Origin: Panicum virgatum
Lineage: Eukaryota; Streptophyta; Magnoliopsida; Poales; Poaceae
DNA: 64,000 bases
Direction: 5' to 3'
Assembly: GCF_016808335.1 (NCBI RefSeq)
Contig: NC_053141.1
Span: 5,014,711-5,078,710, forward strand
The position numbers and the translations under genes were made by a program. Shown one piece after another: positions 43,843 to 54,840 of this stretch; position 1 is the first letter of the stretch, and each line of letters starts with the position of its first letter. Under the pieces are notes generated by a model, which was not told the DNA's origin, ran no database searches, and saw only the letters and a program-made list of their open reading frames with translations.

Positions 43843-46800
43843 CTAAGTCTTGTGCGTCGTCTTGTGGGAGGATTGGACCATCCCGGTCCTGGAGCAGAGC
43901 TCAAAGAACTTGATCCTCCCAAGGGGCTTGGTGAGCAGGTCTGCAAGCTGGTCCTTGGTGTTGATGTAGCTTGCCTTGATGCTCCCGTCCTCCAAGCAGC
44001 CTCGGATGAAGTGGTACCTCACCCGGATGTGCTTGCTCCGTTCATGGAAAACGGGGTTCTTCGCCAAGGCCAGGGCGGACTTGCTGTCCACCCTGAGCTC
44101 CACCGCTCCAATGTCTCTGCCGAGTAGATCACCAAGCAGTCGAGCGAGCCAGAGCGCCTGAGTCGACGCGGTGGAGGCCGCTATGTACTCGGCCTCGCAA
44201 CTGGACAAGGCCACCACCTGCTGCTTGACCGACTGCCAGCTAACAAGGCACTCGCCGAGGAAGAAGAGGATCCCGCTCGTGCTCTTGCTAGTGTCGATGT
44301 CGCCGGTGTGGTCGCTGTCGCTGTACCCGACGAAGTGTGCCGCTCCAGGGCACCTCTTCACGGCCTGCTGGTGCTCTGTCGTCGGTCGCTGTATGAACCG
44401 ACTAACGTAGCCGACGGAGAACGCCAAGTCCGGCCGCGTGTGGGCGAGGTAGCGGAGGCTCCCCACAAGGCGCCGGTACTGAGTAGCGTCCACCTCCTCT
44501 GTCATGCTGTCACGGCTCAGCTTCAGCCTCTCCTCCATTGGAGTGAGAGTTGGGTTGCAGTCGGTGAGCCCGGCGAGCTCGACGACGCGCTTGGCGTAGG
44601 CGGTCTGTCGAAGTGTGATCCCGGAGTCGTCCTGGTGCACCTCGATCCCCAGGTAGAAGGAGAGAGGCCCCAGATCGCTCATCTGAAAGGTGGCCTTCAT
44701 CTCCTCCTTGAACGCCACCACCTCCTCATCCTTGGTGCCGGTGATCACCAAGTCGTCGACGTAGACACCCACCAGCAGGGCATTGCCTCCATTGCCCCGC
44801 CGGTCGATGGCCGCCTCGTGCGGGCTTTGCTCGAAGCCCATCCCCTTGAGCGTGGAGTCCAGCTTGGCGTTCCACGCCCTCGGGGCCTGCCGCAAGCCAT
44901 AGAGGGCCTTGCGCAGACGTAGCACCTTACCCTCCTTGCCGGGGATCGCAAACCCCGGCGGCTGGTGCACGTAGACCTCCTCCTTCAAGTCGCCGTTGAG
45001 AAACGCCGACTTGACGTCCATGTGATGGACGCGCCAGCCCTCCTGGGCAGCCAGCGCAAGGAGAAGTCGCACGGACTCCATCCGTGCCACGGGAGCGAAG
45101 GCATCGTCGAAGTCGACTCCCTCCTGCTGCACGAAACCTCGTGCCACCAGGCGAGCCTTGTGCTTGACGACGGTGCCGGCCTCATCCCTCTTCAGCTTGA
45201 ACACCCACTTAAGGGTGATCGCTCGGCGACCACGAGGGAGATCAGCAAGCTCCCAAGTGCGGTTCTTCTCAACCGCGTCCATCTCCGACTGCATCGCGGC
45301 ACGCCATGCCGCGTGTCCCTCGGCCTCTGCGAAAGACCGAGGCTCGCCGTCGTCGCACGCGAGGTGCAACTGCGCCTCCAGGTCGTGAGGCACCAGTCCC
45401 GGCACCGGCTGATCGCCGAGAAGGTCCTCCATCGTACGGTACCGCAGTGGCTCACCGTCGTGGTATGCGTTGATGCGCACCTCGTCGTGAGAGAGCGGAG
45501 TAGCGAACTCCACCGGGCTGTGCTCAGCATGAGCAGGTGCTGTAGTAGGCGTGCCCGGAGGAGTGGCTGTCGGTGCTGGAGTGCGCGGCGTCGCCGGCTG
45601 TGGTGGTGCAGCCGAGGAACTTGGCGCAGCCGGAGTCGTAGCAGAAGAGCGTGGTGCCGCCGGTGTGGCGGGCGCCGGAGTCGGTGGAGGCTCGGGGACC
45701 GGGGTAGGCACGCTCGGCGAAGAGGAGCTGCCTACTCCCCCGGCTCCCTCGAAGTGGACGTACTCGACGGTGAAGTCGTCGTACGTCGGAGCCGAGCCGT
45801 CGTCCACCGCCTTGTCCCACGCCCATCCTCGCCCTTCGTCGAACACAACGTCGCACGCCGTGCGCACACGCTGTGTCTCCGGGTCGAGAATGCGGTAAGC
45901 CTTCGAACCCTCCGCGTAGCCGATAAACACTCCCGGAGTGCTCCTGTCGTCGAGCTTGCCGATGTGGCCAAGCTCCTTGGCGAACGCGAGGCAGCCGAAG
46001 ACCCGCAGGTGGGAAACTGCCGGCTTACGCCCATGCCAAGCCTCATACGGCGTCATGCCGTCGAGTGCCTTGGTGGGCGAGCGGTTGAGGATGTAGACGG
46101 CCGTCACCACCGCCTCTCCCCAGAAGACGGCCGGCATGCTCCTCTGGTTGAGGAGGGCCCGGGCCATCCCCACCACCGTCTGGTTGCGCTGCTCGACGAC
46201 GCCATTCTACTGCGGGCTGTACGGCGCAGAGTAGTGGCGCTGGATGCCCTCATCCGCGCAGTACGCCGTGAACTCGCCGCCGTTGTCGGTGCGCAGCACG
46301 TGCAACTTGCGGCCGCTCTCCGCCTCCGCAGCAGCCTGAGCACGCCTGATGGCGTCCGCAGCCTCTCCCTTGCTGCCGAGGATCATCACCCACATGAAGC
46401 GGGAGAGGTCGTCGACGAGCAGCAGGAAGTAGCGCCGTCCTCCTGGTGTGACTGGTGTCACCGGGCCACACAAGTCCCCGTGTACGAGCTCGAGCCGCTC
46501 CTTGGCTCGGAAGCTCGCCTGCTGGGGGAAGGAGTGCCGCCTCTGCTTCGTCAGCACGCAGACGTCGCAGAGCTGCTCCACGTGGTCGAGGCACGGGAGG
46601 CCTCGCACCATCTCCTTGGCGCCGAGCCGCTTCAGGGCCTCAAAGTGGAGGTGCCCAAAGCGCTCATGCCACTGCCATGCCTCGTCGTCCCTGCAAGCTG
46701 CAAGACAAAGAGGTTGGGCCACCCCGACATGGAGGATGTAGAGGCGGTTCTTCCCTCGAACCACCCTGGTGAGAAGCTGGCGACGGTGGTCCCAGATGCG

Positions 46801-48719
46801 GAGGACCCCGCTGTCGATCACCACGCGGGAGCCGCTCTCATCGAGCTGCCCAAGGCTGATGATGGAGTTCCGCAGCGCCGGGATGTAGTAGACTCCGGTG
46901 AGCATCCGGTGCTCTCCGGTCTTGGCGGTGAAGATCACGGAGCCCACGCCCTTGATCTCCACGGCGGAGGAGTCCCCGAACCTGACGGAGCCACCTACGT
47001 CGACGTCCAGGTCGGAGAAGAACTCCCGCCGCCCGGTCATGTGGTGCGTGGTGCCGGAGTCGAGGTACCAGCCATCGACCCTGTCGTCGTCGGAGCCGTT
47101 GCCGAGGAGAACTCGGGCACGCGGCTCGTCGAGGTGGAGTAGAGCGGTGACAGGTGGTGCCGCCGGATGCGGCTCCATGTCCCCGTAGAGTAGGAACAGA
47201 GCCGGCTCGTCATCCGGCTGGGCCTCCGCGACGTGGGCTTGGCCCCCCACGCCTCCGCTACGGGCAGTCCCTGGCCCAGTGGCCGGGCCTGCCACAGTTG
47301 TGGCAGGCGTCGTCTCGTGCCGCCTTGGGCCTGTCAGCGGCGCCGCCCTGAGCATCTCCGCGGGCGCCACCCTCGGCGCGCCCTCGTGCCCCGGCTTGGG
47401 CACCTCTGCGCCCCTTTCGCGGCTTGCCGCGCTTGCGGCCACCAGTCGAGGAAGAGGGCTCCCCCTCCTTCTGTCACCGCGCCGAGCCTCCCACTGCTCC
47501 TGAGTGAGGTGGAGCTTCCCACCGATGGAGATGCCTCCCGAGGGAGGCTGTGGCTCGTCGCTGTCGACGACCTTGAGGCGACCTATCGCCTCCTCAATCG
47601 TCATGGTGGTGAGGTCCAGCAGAGACTCGATCGAGCGAGCGGTCTGCCTGTACCTCTCGGGGACGCAGCGGAAGAGCTTCTCGACGGCTCTCTCCTCGTC
47701 GTACGTGTCGTCGCCGAACTGCACCACCTTCTGCAGCAGAGTGTTGAGACGGAGGGCGAAGTCATCAACATCCTCACCTGGCTTGAAGGCCAGGTTCTCC
47801 CACTCCTTGCGAAGTGCCTGGAGAGTGGTCTTGCGGGCGCGGGCGCTGCCGATACGTGCCGCAGCGATGGAGTCCCAGGCCTCCTTGGCAGTTCGCTTCT
47901 TGGAAAGCGTGAACTGCATCTCCGGCGGGGCTGCTGCGATGAGAGCATCCAGCGCCCGTCGATCCTCATCATAGTCGACGTCGCCGTACCGGACTGCCTC
48001 CCACATATGCCGTACCTGGAGCTTCACCTCCATGACTGCGGCCCACTCGACGTAGTTGGTCTTGGTGGGGGTGGGCCACCCACCGCCGGGACCGACGTCC
48101 CTGACCACCGCCTGGAGGCCGTGGTAGCCGGGGGCGCCGCCGCGCGCACCCCAGCCAGGAGGCCGCCACCGCCCTGCGCGCCGCCGCCAAGGGCGCGGCC
48201 GCCGCCAGGTGCGCCGCCTCCGCCCTGCGCGCCGCCGCCAGGGGCGCCGCCTCTGCCGCCGGGTGCGCGGCCCCATGGACCGTCGCCGGGCGCGCTGCCG
48301 TCCAGGCCGCCGCCGGGCGCGCGGGCCCCTGGGCCGCCGCCGGGCGCGCGGGCCCCTGGACCGTCGCCGGGCGCGCCGCCGTCCAGGCCGCCGCCGCCGG
48401 GGTGGGCTGCTGCCCACCGCGCAGTTCGGTCCCGCGCTCTCTCCCTCTCCAACTCCTCAAGGTCATCGTCGGCGGTGGCGTCGCCGGCGGTGGAGCCGCT
48501 GAGGCTGCCGCGCAAGGTCTCAACCTCGACCTCCGCCGCCTCTGCTTCCACCTCCGCCCTGGCCGCCGCCAGCTCCGCTGCAGCCAGCCTGGCCGCCCTC
48601 GCCGCTGCTGCAGCGGCTTGTGCCGTCGCTCGCATGCGCTCCTCTGCCGCGGCGAGCTCGGCATCTCGCTGACGCCGTGCGCTCGAGGCGACCGAGCGCT
48701 GAGACGGTGCGTCGGACAT
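43843..48719 (-). pseudogene. copia gag-pol polyprotein (near full length, broken)
   Basis: Starts MSDAPSQRSVASS at 48719. After an Ala/Glu-rich coiled coil and a Gly/Pro-rich linker, a frameshift near 48120 precedes the gag UBN2-type region (47600-48100: TKTNYVEWAAVM, VDDFALRLNTLL). Two shifts (about 47475 and 47262) displace the zinc knuckle CHNCGRPGHWARDC. The protease has DSGTTHHM (47060-47080). Integrase has the zinc domain (HERFGHLHF, CDVCVLTKQRR) and D,D-E residues (HGDLCGP, RTDNGGEF, VVEQRN). A TAG at about 46207 replaces a Gln codon before NGVVEQ. RT has DVKSAFLNGDL and the catalytic YVDD (44760-44775). RNase H ends at TAA near 43843; a deletion of about 15 residues precedes CPGAAHFVGYSDSD. 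It would form particles and copy the element if repaired. Confidence 0.92.
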
Positions 48720-48921
48720 GGCGCGCCTCCAAGGGGCTGCTGCGTGGAGAAGACGCAGCCTCAGACGAGCTGCTGCTCGTCTGCTCGGGTGAGGAAGGTG
48801 GAGCAGAGGGTGCAGCAGGTGCTGCTGTGCTAGCTGCTGCTGCTGGTGGCTGAACTGCTGCTTGGGAAGGAGAAGAGCAGGAGATGTCTAACCTACAGAA
48901 AAGTACGGCTCTGATACCAGA

Positions 48922-49256
48922 TGTTAGAAGCTCAATTCTAACTCTCATTGAGCTGAGAGGATGACAATGAACTTGGGGCAATTTTCTGGTTTTCTCATAT
49001 TCACAAACTCAAAGTCATGCCAACCCAAGGGGCTGGGGATATATACTTATAGGCAGCCAGGACAGGCAGCTAAGATTGCTGCAGCGAGGCAGCAGTCAAG
49101 CAAAAGATGCTAAGATGCTAGTCAAAAAAACTAAAGTTAGATGCTGTCCTAGCAAACTGACTGTCCTAGCAAACTGAAATATGCTAAAGGAATAGATGCT
49201 CTGGTCCTTGCAAGGACCCTATGCCTTATCCATCCGGCACAAAGACTTATCCATCA
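48922..49256 (-). repeat. 5' LTR of the complete copia element
   Basis: Same length and termini as the LTR at 43500-43834, differing at about 11 positions, mostly transitions. The inner border is followed by GA and then the initiator tRNA-Met primer site. Confidence 0.95.
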
Positions 49257-49367
49257 AGAACTGCCTTGTCATTTAAAGAGAGAAGCAAGAGTAGCATTTT
49301 ACAGTGCTGATATTACATAAATAAGGAAGTTCTCGTGCTTAGAAAAGAAAAAAACTTAACATAAGAA

Positions 49368-49680
49368 CTAGGATAACTCTGGGCCCGAGCAGGCCAAACT
49401 ACGAGTGCCCATTTCAAGCTTGATTTCTTGCATAACTTCCGTGGGGGTCTTTGCTATCTGATCAAACACACGTCTATTCCTTTCCTTCCAGAGGTTCCAA
49501 GCACAATACATCATCATCGCTGCTTTGGTTTTTCTTGTCTTCTTCGGCATTTGAGCAAGTTCCTTTTGCCACCAATCAATTATCAGGATCCCGTTTTGCG
49601 GAGGTTGTAGCAGTTGCTGCGTCCAATCTGCCATTTTCTCCCACACTTGCCTAGCAAATTAAAACTGCAATAAACATTTT
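49368..49680 (-). mobile_element. LINE 3' fragment
   Basis: Encodes the conserved tail of grass LINE ORF2 proteins: MWEKMADWTQQL, WWQKELAQMPKKTRKTKAAM and WNLWKERNRRVFD. Only this terminal piece remains. The stretch 49262-49367 is its probable 3' untranslated part. Confidence 0.75.
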
Positions 49681-50408
49681 CTGCAACTGAAATCCATCGA
49701 CTTACCTCGCCTGTCCGTGGACGTAGAGGAGCTCCTTCCACGCAATGCCCTGCCCCGGCTGACAGGCAAAACTCCGTCGAGCTATACCATGTGGTGGGGA
49801 ACTGGTGGACACGGACATGCCTACTTTAATTCCCTTCTGAATTTTTTTAAACTGCTTTCTGAATTATATTGATTCAGGGTAAATCCACTATGCAACATTG
49901 TGTTTGTGACAAAGAGTTTACAAGTTAATATAGTGCAACGATCTTTCGGTCTTATCTGCGGGGCTTGGGAGTTTGGATGTTGGAAATGCTAATTTTTTGG
50001 ATTTTGGTAGGGCAATGTTACTGAATAAAAGCTGGGCCCTTCCAAGGAGTTTCTGAAAGGCGGGACAGAACGCTAAACGGCACGGAGAAGAAAGTTGCTA
50101 CTAGCAATACTAAAAATGTCAACGCCCTCTTCTGAAGTAGTAGTAGGGTTCAGTTGTCATTTGTCAAATGAGAACTCATATCTTTCTTTTTCAGAAAATA
50201 ATGCTGGTCCTTGCCGTCTCGTACTAGTACTTTTGTTGCAAGAACTGGACTGGGTTTGAGAGATGATACAGGCAAAAGTGTCAGCTCAGATTTGCAGCTG
50301 GAGGGCACAAACAACTTCTGCAGAAAGACCAAAGATAGAGGAGCTGACCTTGGCATTCCTGCCGTCCCGAAGACCAAGGCGCTAAACCGATGTCCACGGG
50401 CCACAGCT
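49681..50408. other. Unassigned intergenic stretch
   Basis: No recognisable gene, RNA or repeat; reading frames are short and without motifs. Confidence 0.3.
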
Positions 50409-50580
50409 TGAGACACCCTGGTCCAGGGTTTAATAGAATTAATAGGATATTCATACCAATAAATTGCAACTTCTTTTCCGGAAGCCAGTCTCCAAAGAAC
50501 TCCGAGGTTAAGCGTGCTTGGCCCGGAGAAATTTGGGGATGGGTGACCGACCGGGAAGTTTTTCCCGGGTGCTCACGAGT
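50409..50580 (+). repeat. Cassandra-type LTR fragment carrying 5S rRNA-like sequence
   Basis: Starts TGAGACACCCTGGTCCAGGG, close to Cassandra LTRs, and carries GAACTCCGAGGTTAAGCGTG, CTTGG, then GGGATGGGTGACC and CCGGGAAG, the 5S rRNA internal promoter region (about 50497-50572). Cassandra is a terminal-repeat retrotransposon in miniature known for a conserved 5S-derived block in its LTRs. The end at about 50580 (CACGAGTG) looks truncated: no second LTR, primer site or target duplication was found. Pol III transcription is possible in principle but not shown. Confidence 0.8.
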
Positions 50581-51092
50581 GTGCAATTCTTGAGTAGTTG
50601 GTTTCCCTAGGTTATCTGATTCTCTGCCAGATCAAGCCTGCTTTTTTCTAAAAAAAAATTCTCAACATCTTGGGGACTTTCTTCAGGCAAGGCAATGATT
50701 ATGGATAGCAATGCAAGCACCTCTTCTTATGAGGACGAAATTAAGGCTCTTGGATGTGATGATTGAAGTTATCTGACTCGATCTAACTAAGCTCCATCGA
50801 TCCCGGCCGGCTGGTTGATGGCTTGATGCCATACCTATTTTGATCTGAGGTACCTGTCACACACTTGCAGACATTTTGCAGCCAGTCAGTGTCAGCTCCA
50901 AGACACCAGCTGACTGACAGTGATATATATAGGATCTAGTAATCTATATTCTTATCATCCATAAAGAATCAAGGGGCTTCCAGATATTTAATTACAACTT
51001 TACAAGTGCCGTCGTCATGTCAGGATGAGTGTCCTCCATCAAAAGAGGCAAATTTTAGAGGGGACGGCATGAGGCAGTAGTGAGCACCAATA
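50581..51092. other. Unassigned intergenic stretch
   Basis: No gene recognised. Contains a CAGTCAGTGTCAGCT / AGCTGACTGACAG inverted repeat at about 50884-50923, a possible short hairpin. Confidence 0.35.
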
Positions 51093-51101
51093 GATGCTCA
51101 T

Positions 51102-51623
51102 GGGAAAAAGTCTATATCACCCCTCAACTATGGGGTTGGACTACATAACCCCTCAAATTATGAAATGGTCTATATCACCCCCTGAACTTTCCAAAACCTG
51201 TCAAATTACCCCCTAAATCAGTTTTGAAAAATCATAGTAAATCACAGAAAAATCATAAAATAAAAAATCAAATTGTGTTAGACTCCAAATGAGTAGATCT
51301 ACACAATGAACATATAATATGGTGTGCTTTAGTACAATTTTTTACAGCTATGAAGAAAAACATAGATCTAAAGCTACAGCAAAAAAAATATACTAAAACA
51401 TACCATATTATATGTTTATTGTGTAGATCTACTCATTTGGAATCTAACACAATTTGATTTTTTATTTTATGATTTTTCTGTGATTTACTATGATTTTTCA
51501 AAACTGATTTAGGGGGTAATTTGACCGATTTTGGAAAGTTCAGGGGGTGATATAGACCATTTCATAGTTTGGGGGGTTATGTAGTCCAACCCCATAGTTG
51601 AGGGGGTGATATAGACTTTTTCC
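51102..51623. mobile_element. Foldback MULE-type MITE, 522 bp, with 9-bp target duplication
   Basis: Arms of about 240 bp are near-perfect inverted copies around a centre near 51360. The left arm starts GGGAAAAAGTCTATATCACC; the right arm ends GGTGATATAGACTTTTTCC. Perfect 9-bp duplications GATGCTCAT flank it (51093-51101 and 51624-51632). Nine-base duplications and long TIRs are typical of Mutator-like elements. No coding capacity. Transcripts across it would fold into a long hairpin and could feed small-RNA production. Confidence 0.92.
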
Positions 51624-51632
51624 GATGCTCAT

Positions 51633-52007
51633 GGAAAGAAATAAGTATCTCTGCAGTTCCCATCGTTGTGGTTTGAACAGGTAAACATGCAAGAGGCTTG
51701 CAGTTTGCACCATCTCATACTTCCATTTGGAGATTTCTGAATCATCTCCCGTGAGTTCATTCATTCTGATCAATTTTTTTTGTCTCTTTTGGACAGGTGC
51801 ATGGCATCTACTTAATTGCTTCCATAATAATTCCATGACAGCCAAAAAGCGTGTCTCTTCCACAAGAACCCATGACCTCTATCCCTTAAATCCACACTGT
51901 CATTCCCATCGCTGCAGAATTAGCTCGCGTCACAACAGCGCTCATCATTTGTTGGTCAGATAGAGTATTGGTGTATTACAGAGTAGGTTGCTGTTTGACA
52001 GGCACAA
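51633..52007. promoter_or_regulatory. Upstream region and 5' leader of the NIP gene
   Basis: No other gene is present. The stretch separates the MITE from the NIP start codon and should hold its promoter and leader. No unambiguous TATA box was found at a typical distance. Confidence 0.35.
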
Positions 52008-53079
52008 ATGGACCGCAGGAGGAGTGTCTCCATGGACGTCTCCATGAGCATTCCACCACCACTGCCAGCCTCCATGGAGAACCTGATGACCGATGACAAG
52101 GTAGCAATCGTCATCCCCCAGAGGTCTCCGCCCAACAAGATCCTGCCACTAGGTTTCCAGCACAACGAGCTGCCATCCCATCCGCCGGCCGGCGGCTTCG
52201 CCGACGCCGAGAGGGTGGCGCCGCTCCCCCTCATCAAGAAGGTGGCGGCGGAGCTGCTGGGCACGTTCCTGCTGGTCTTCACCGTGCTGTCGGCGCTGGT
52301 CACGGACCGGGCGCACGGCGGCGCGCTCGGCCCGCTCGGCGTGGCGGCGGCCGCGGGGCTGGCCATGGTGGTCCTCGTCTTGTCCCTCGCCCACGTCTCC
52401 GGCGGCCACATGAACCCGGCCGTCAGCGTCGCCATGGCCGCGCTCGGGCACCTCCCCCGGCCCCACCTCGCACCCTACGTCGCCGCCCAGCTCCTCGGCT
52501 CCACCGCCGCCTCGTTCGCCGCCAAGGCGCTCTACGGCGTCGGCGGCGGCCCCGTGGACGACCTGCGCGCCGCCGTCGCCACCGTGCCCGCGGTCGGCGC
52601 CGCGGAGGCGTTCCTCGTCGAGTTCGCCGCCACGTTCGTCTTCCTCTTCGTCGTCACCGCCCTCGCCACCGACCCCAAAGCAGTAAGCAGTGCCCCGTTG
52701 TGAAATCCTGACACGGCGTTCGTCCAACTTGACATGAGCATGTACATGACACCGTGCTGTGATCTCTGACGACGATGCAGGTTAAAGAGCTGGTGGCAGT
52801 GGGAGCTGCGGCGGCGGTGATGATGAACGCTCTCGTCTTCGCGTACGTGGGGAAAATAAATAAATATCCATAGAATTGTTGCTACACTTTCTTGAATCGG
52901 TCGAGTAACTTAAGCTTGAAACGTCTCGCAGGAAGTTGACGGGGGCGTCGATGAATCCGGCGAGGACGCTGGGGCCGGCGATCGCGACGGGGACGTACAC
53001 CAAGATCTGGGTCTACATGGTGGCGCCGCCGCTGGGCGCCATTGCTGGATCAGGGACTTACCATGCGCTCAAGAACTGA
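52008..53079 (+). CDS. NIP: NIP-type aquaporin (NOD26-like major intrinsic protein)
   Basis: Three exons: 52008-52682, 52781-52842 and 52932-53079 (GT-AG introns, phases 0 and 2), giving 294 residues. The N-terminal cytosolic tail (about 75 residues) is followed by six membrane helices typical of MIPs. Pore motifs are GGHMNPAVS (loop B) and [14 protein letters not shown] (loop E), both canonical NPA. By position, the selectivity filter seems to have Ala in helix 2 ([11 protein letters not shown]) and Arg after the second NPA. NIPs move water, glycerol or metalloids such as boric, arsenous or silicic acid across plasma membranes; substrate here is not predicted with confidence. The exon 1 fusion of the usual first exons is notable. 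The broken inverted paralog lies at 42158-42835. The start chosen is the first Met with a full tail. Confidence 0.93.
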
Positions 53080-53258
53080 TGATGGATCATCCATGGATCA
53101 AATTACATGTAGTGTACACGGTGGGGGAGTTTTAGCTGATGTCCATCTTGTAACAGTTGTGTTGTCTGACGATCTCGTGCTCGATGAGCCATGAGCATCT
53201 CTGCATCTGTAACCACTAAAGCTAAGCTTTGGTGCATAGTAGCCTGCCTCCGATCTAC
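53080..53258 (+). other. 3' untranslated region of the NIP gene
   Basis: Follows the TGA at 53077-53079 and ends at the poly(T) start of the next retroposon. No perfect AATAAA was seen. Confidence 0.4.
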
Positions 53259-54840
53259 TTTTTTTTTTGTGCGAACGTGATTTGTCACATATTTCATCAA
53301 CAAAGAACCAGTTTACAAACATAACTTAATGCTGGTCAAATAGAGGTTGACCTGCACAAATGCACAAAAAACAAAAAATAGAAGAAGAAAAAACTGAAGA
53401 AAGCCCAACAAAACAAACGGCCTAAAGCTAGCAGAACGATGAAATAGAAGGGGAAACCTCACTCATCCTACCAAGACCAACCAAGAGACCTAAAAACAGG
53501 TGAACCTACACAAAGAATAACATCACCAAGACTGCTGACTGAGACCACGAAACAACCAGAGGGTGGCCAAGTATCCACCAGAAGCAGCACCACGGCGGCA
53601 AAGCATCCACCGGAGACGACCAACAAGCAGCACAACCGCGATGGCAAAGCATCCGTCAAACCAAGCGAATTAGAGCGGCAAAGCATCCGCCAGCACAATG
53701 ATGGTAAAAGTATCCGCCATAGTAGTCGCAACACCAGCAGACCATGGTAATGAAGCGTCGAGAGAGCATAAGTAGGCAACACCCAAGAAGACGGCCACCC
53801 ACGGCATGCCACAAGGAAACCATGTCTCCAGTACAGTAGGCGCGGAGATGTCCCAAGACGACACCCTCAAGAGGGACATGACGCACCGGGCGTCATTGTC
53901 GCCAATCCGAGCACCGGACATGGTTTTCACCAGGAAACAAACTTCCACGCCAGGGACCACCGAGAGCCGAACGCACGAATCGCCGAGACCGAGGTCAAAG
54001 CCAACTTGACAGCCATGAGCCCCGGAATAGGTTCTCCAAAGACTACGCTTCCGAGGAAGGAACGACGCCGAGGGCGTCGCCGCCGCCCGCCTGAGCGAAC
54101 TCAGGCAAGGTTTTCACTGAGAGAGACCTGTCAATGAGAGGAGGGCACCTCGACAATGCCACCAAGGGGGAACACAGGCGTCCATTGAACGTCGTCGCTG
54201 CCGGCCCGGCCAGAGGCCGAGCAAGACTTTTGTCTGGCAAAGCCCTCAATCCACAGCCGCCGCAGCTCCATGCGACCTCAGCTGCCGTCACCGCTGCCGC
54301 CGTCTCCGCAGGACCTGCGTCGCAACCCCATGCAGCCACGCCTCCATGGCGCCGGTCGCAGTGCGCCGCAGCCGCGGCGTGCGCGCCACCCACACCGCCG
54401 TGAAGCCATCGTCGCCTCCGCTCGGACGCGCACGCGCACGCGCACGACCCCAACAGAGGCATCGACCCGCGGCCGCGTGAAGAGCCACCGCCGCAGCGCC
54501 TGGCAGCAGATGCACCACCAAGGCCATCGGATCCGGCCGCGCCCGCCGACAGTAGGCAGCAGCATTGGTGCCGCAAAGCGCGGCCCGTGGCCGAGCGGAA
54601 CGGCGGCGCGCCGGAGCGCCAGCCATCCCCGACGCCCGCGCAGGCCTAAGAGGCCGCCTCGGAGGCGCCGCACCGCAAGCCATGCCTGCCAACCGCAACC
54701 CACAGCCGATCCGCAAGGGCTAGGCCCAAGCAGACCAACAGGCGTCGGATCAACAACCACCATCGCCGGATCCACGCGCCACCGGCGAAGGACGGCGGCG
54801 GCGGTCACCAGCCGGCACGCCACTCTGGTGACGGATCAAA
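53259..54840 (-). mobile_element. Probable LINE-related retroposon with poly(A) on minus strand
   Basis: T10 at 53259-53268 is followed, on the minus strand, by a typical LINE-like 3' end (GGTTCTTTGTTGATGAAATA, then CACGTTCGCAC). The body contains imperfect repeats of GGATGCTTTGCC (53560-53720) and a GC-rich half (54040-54830) open in several frames but without known domains. No reverse transcriptase is visible, so it is nonautonomous. The upstream boundary is estimated from the loss of GC richness; no target duplication was found. Confidence 0.5.

Larger units (their letters stand above)
43500..49256 (-). mobile_element. Complete Ty1/copia retrotransposon, 5757 bp, coding-defective
   Basis: Two 335-bp LTRs bound the element, with perfect 5-bp target duplications AGAAC at 43495-43499 and 49257-49261. 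The primer site TGGTATCAGAGCC (minus strand, 48919 to 48907) lies two bases inside the 5' LTR. A polypurine tract (GACTTAGGGGGAGAA on the minus strand, 43849 to 43835) adjoins the 3' LTR. Copia gene order (gag, protease, integrase, RT, RNase H) is intact. By eye the LTRs differ at about 11 of 335 positions (roughly 3%), so the insertion is fairly recent. It is disabled by frameshifts in gag, one stop in the integrase and a small RNase H-side deletion. Lineage is not assigned. Confidence 0.96.

Noticed and set aside
44965..47142. Long plus-strand open frame of 725 codons
   Set aside because: It is the antisense shadow of the GC-rich copia polyprotein on the minus strand, with no domain of its own.
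47233..48672. Plus-strand open frame of 479 codons, Pro/Arg-rich
   Set aside because: Antisense to the copia gag Gly/Ala-rich coding and low in complexity.
50497..50572. 5S rRNA gene
   Set aside because: Only the internal part resembles 5S; the flanking sequence is that of a Cassandra LTR.
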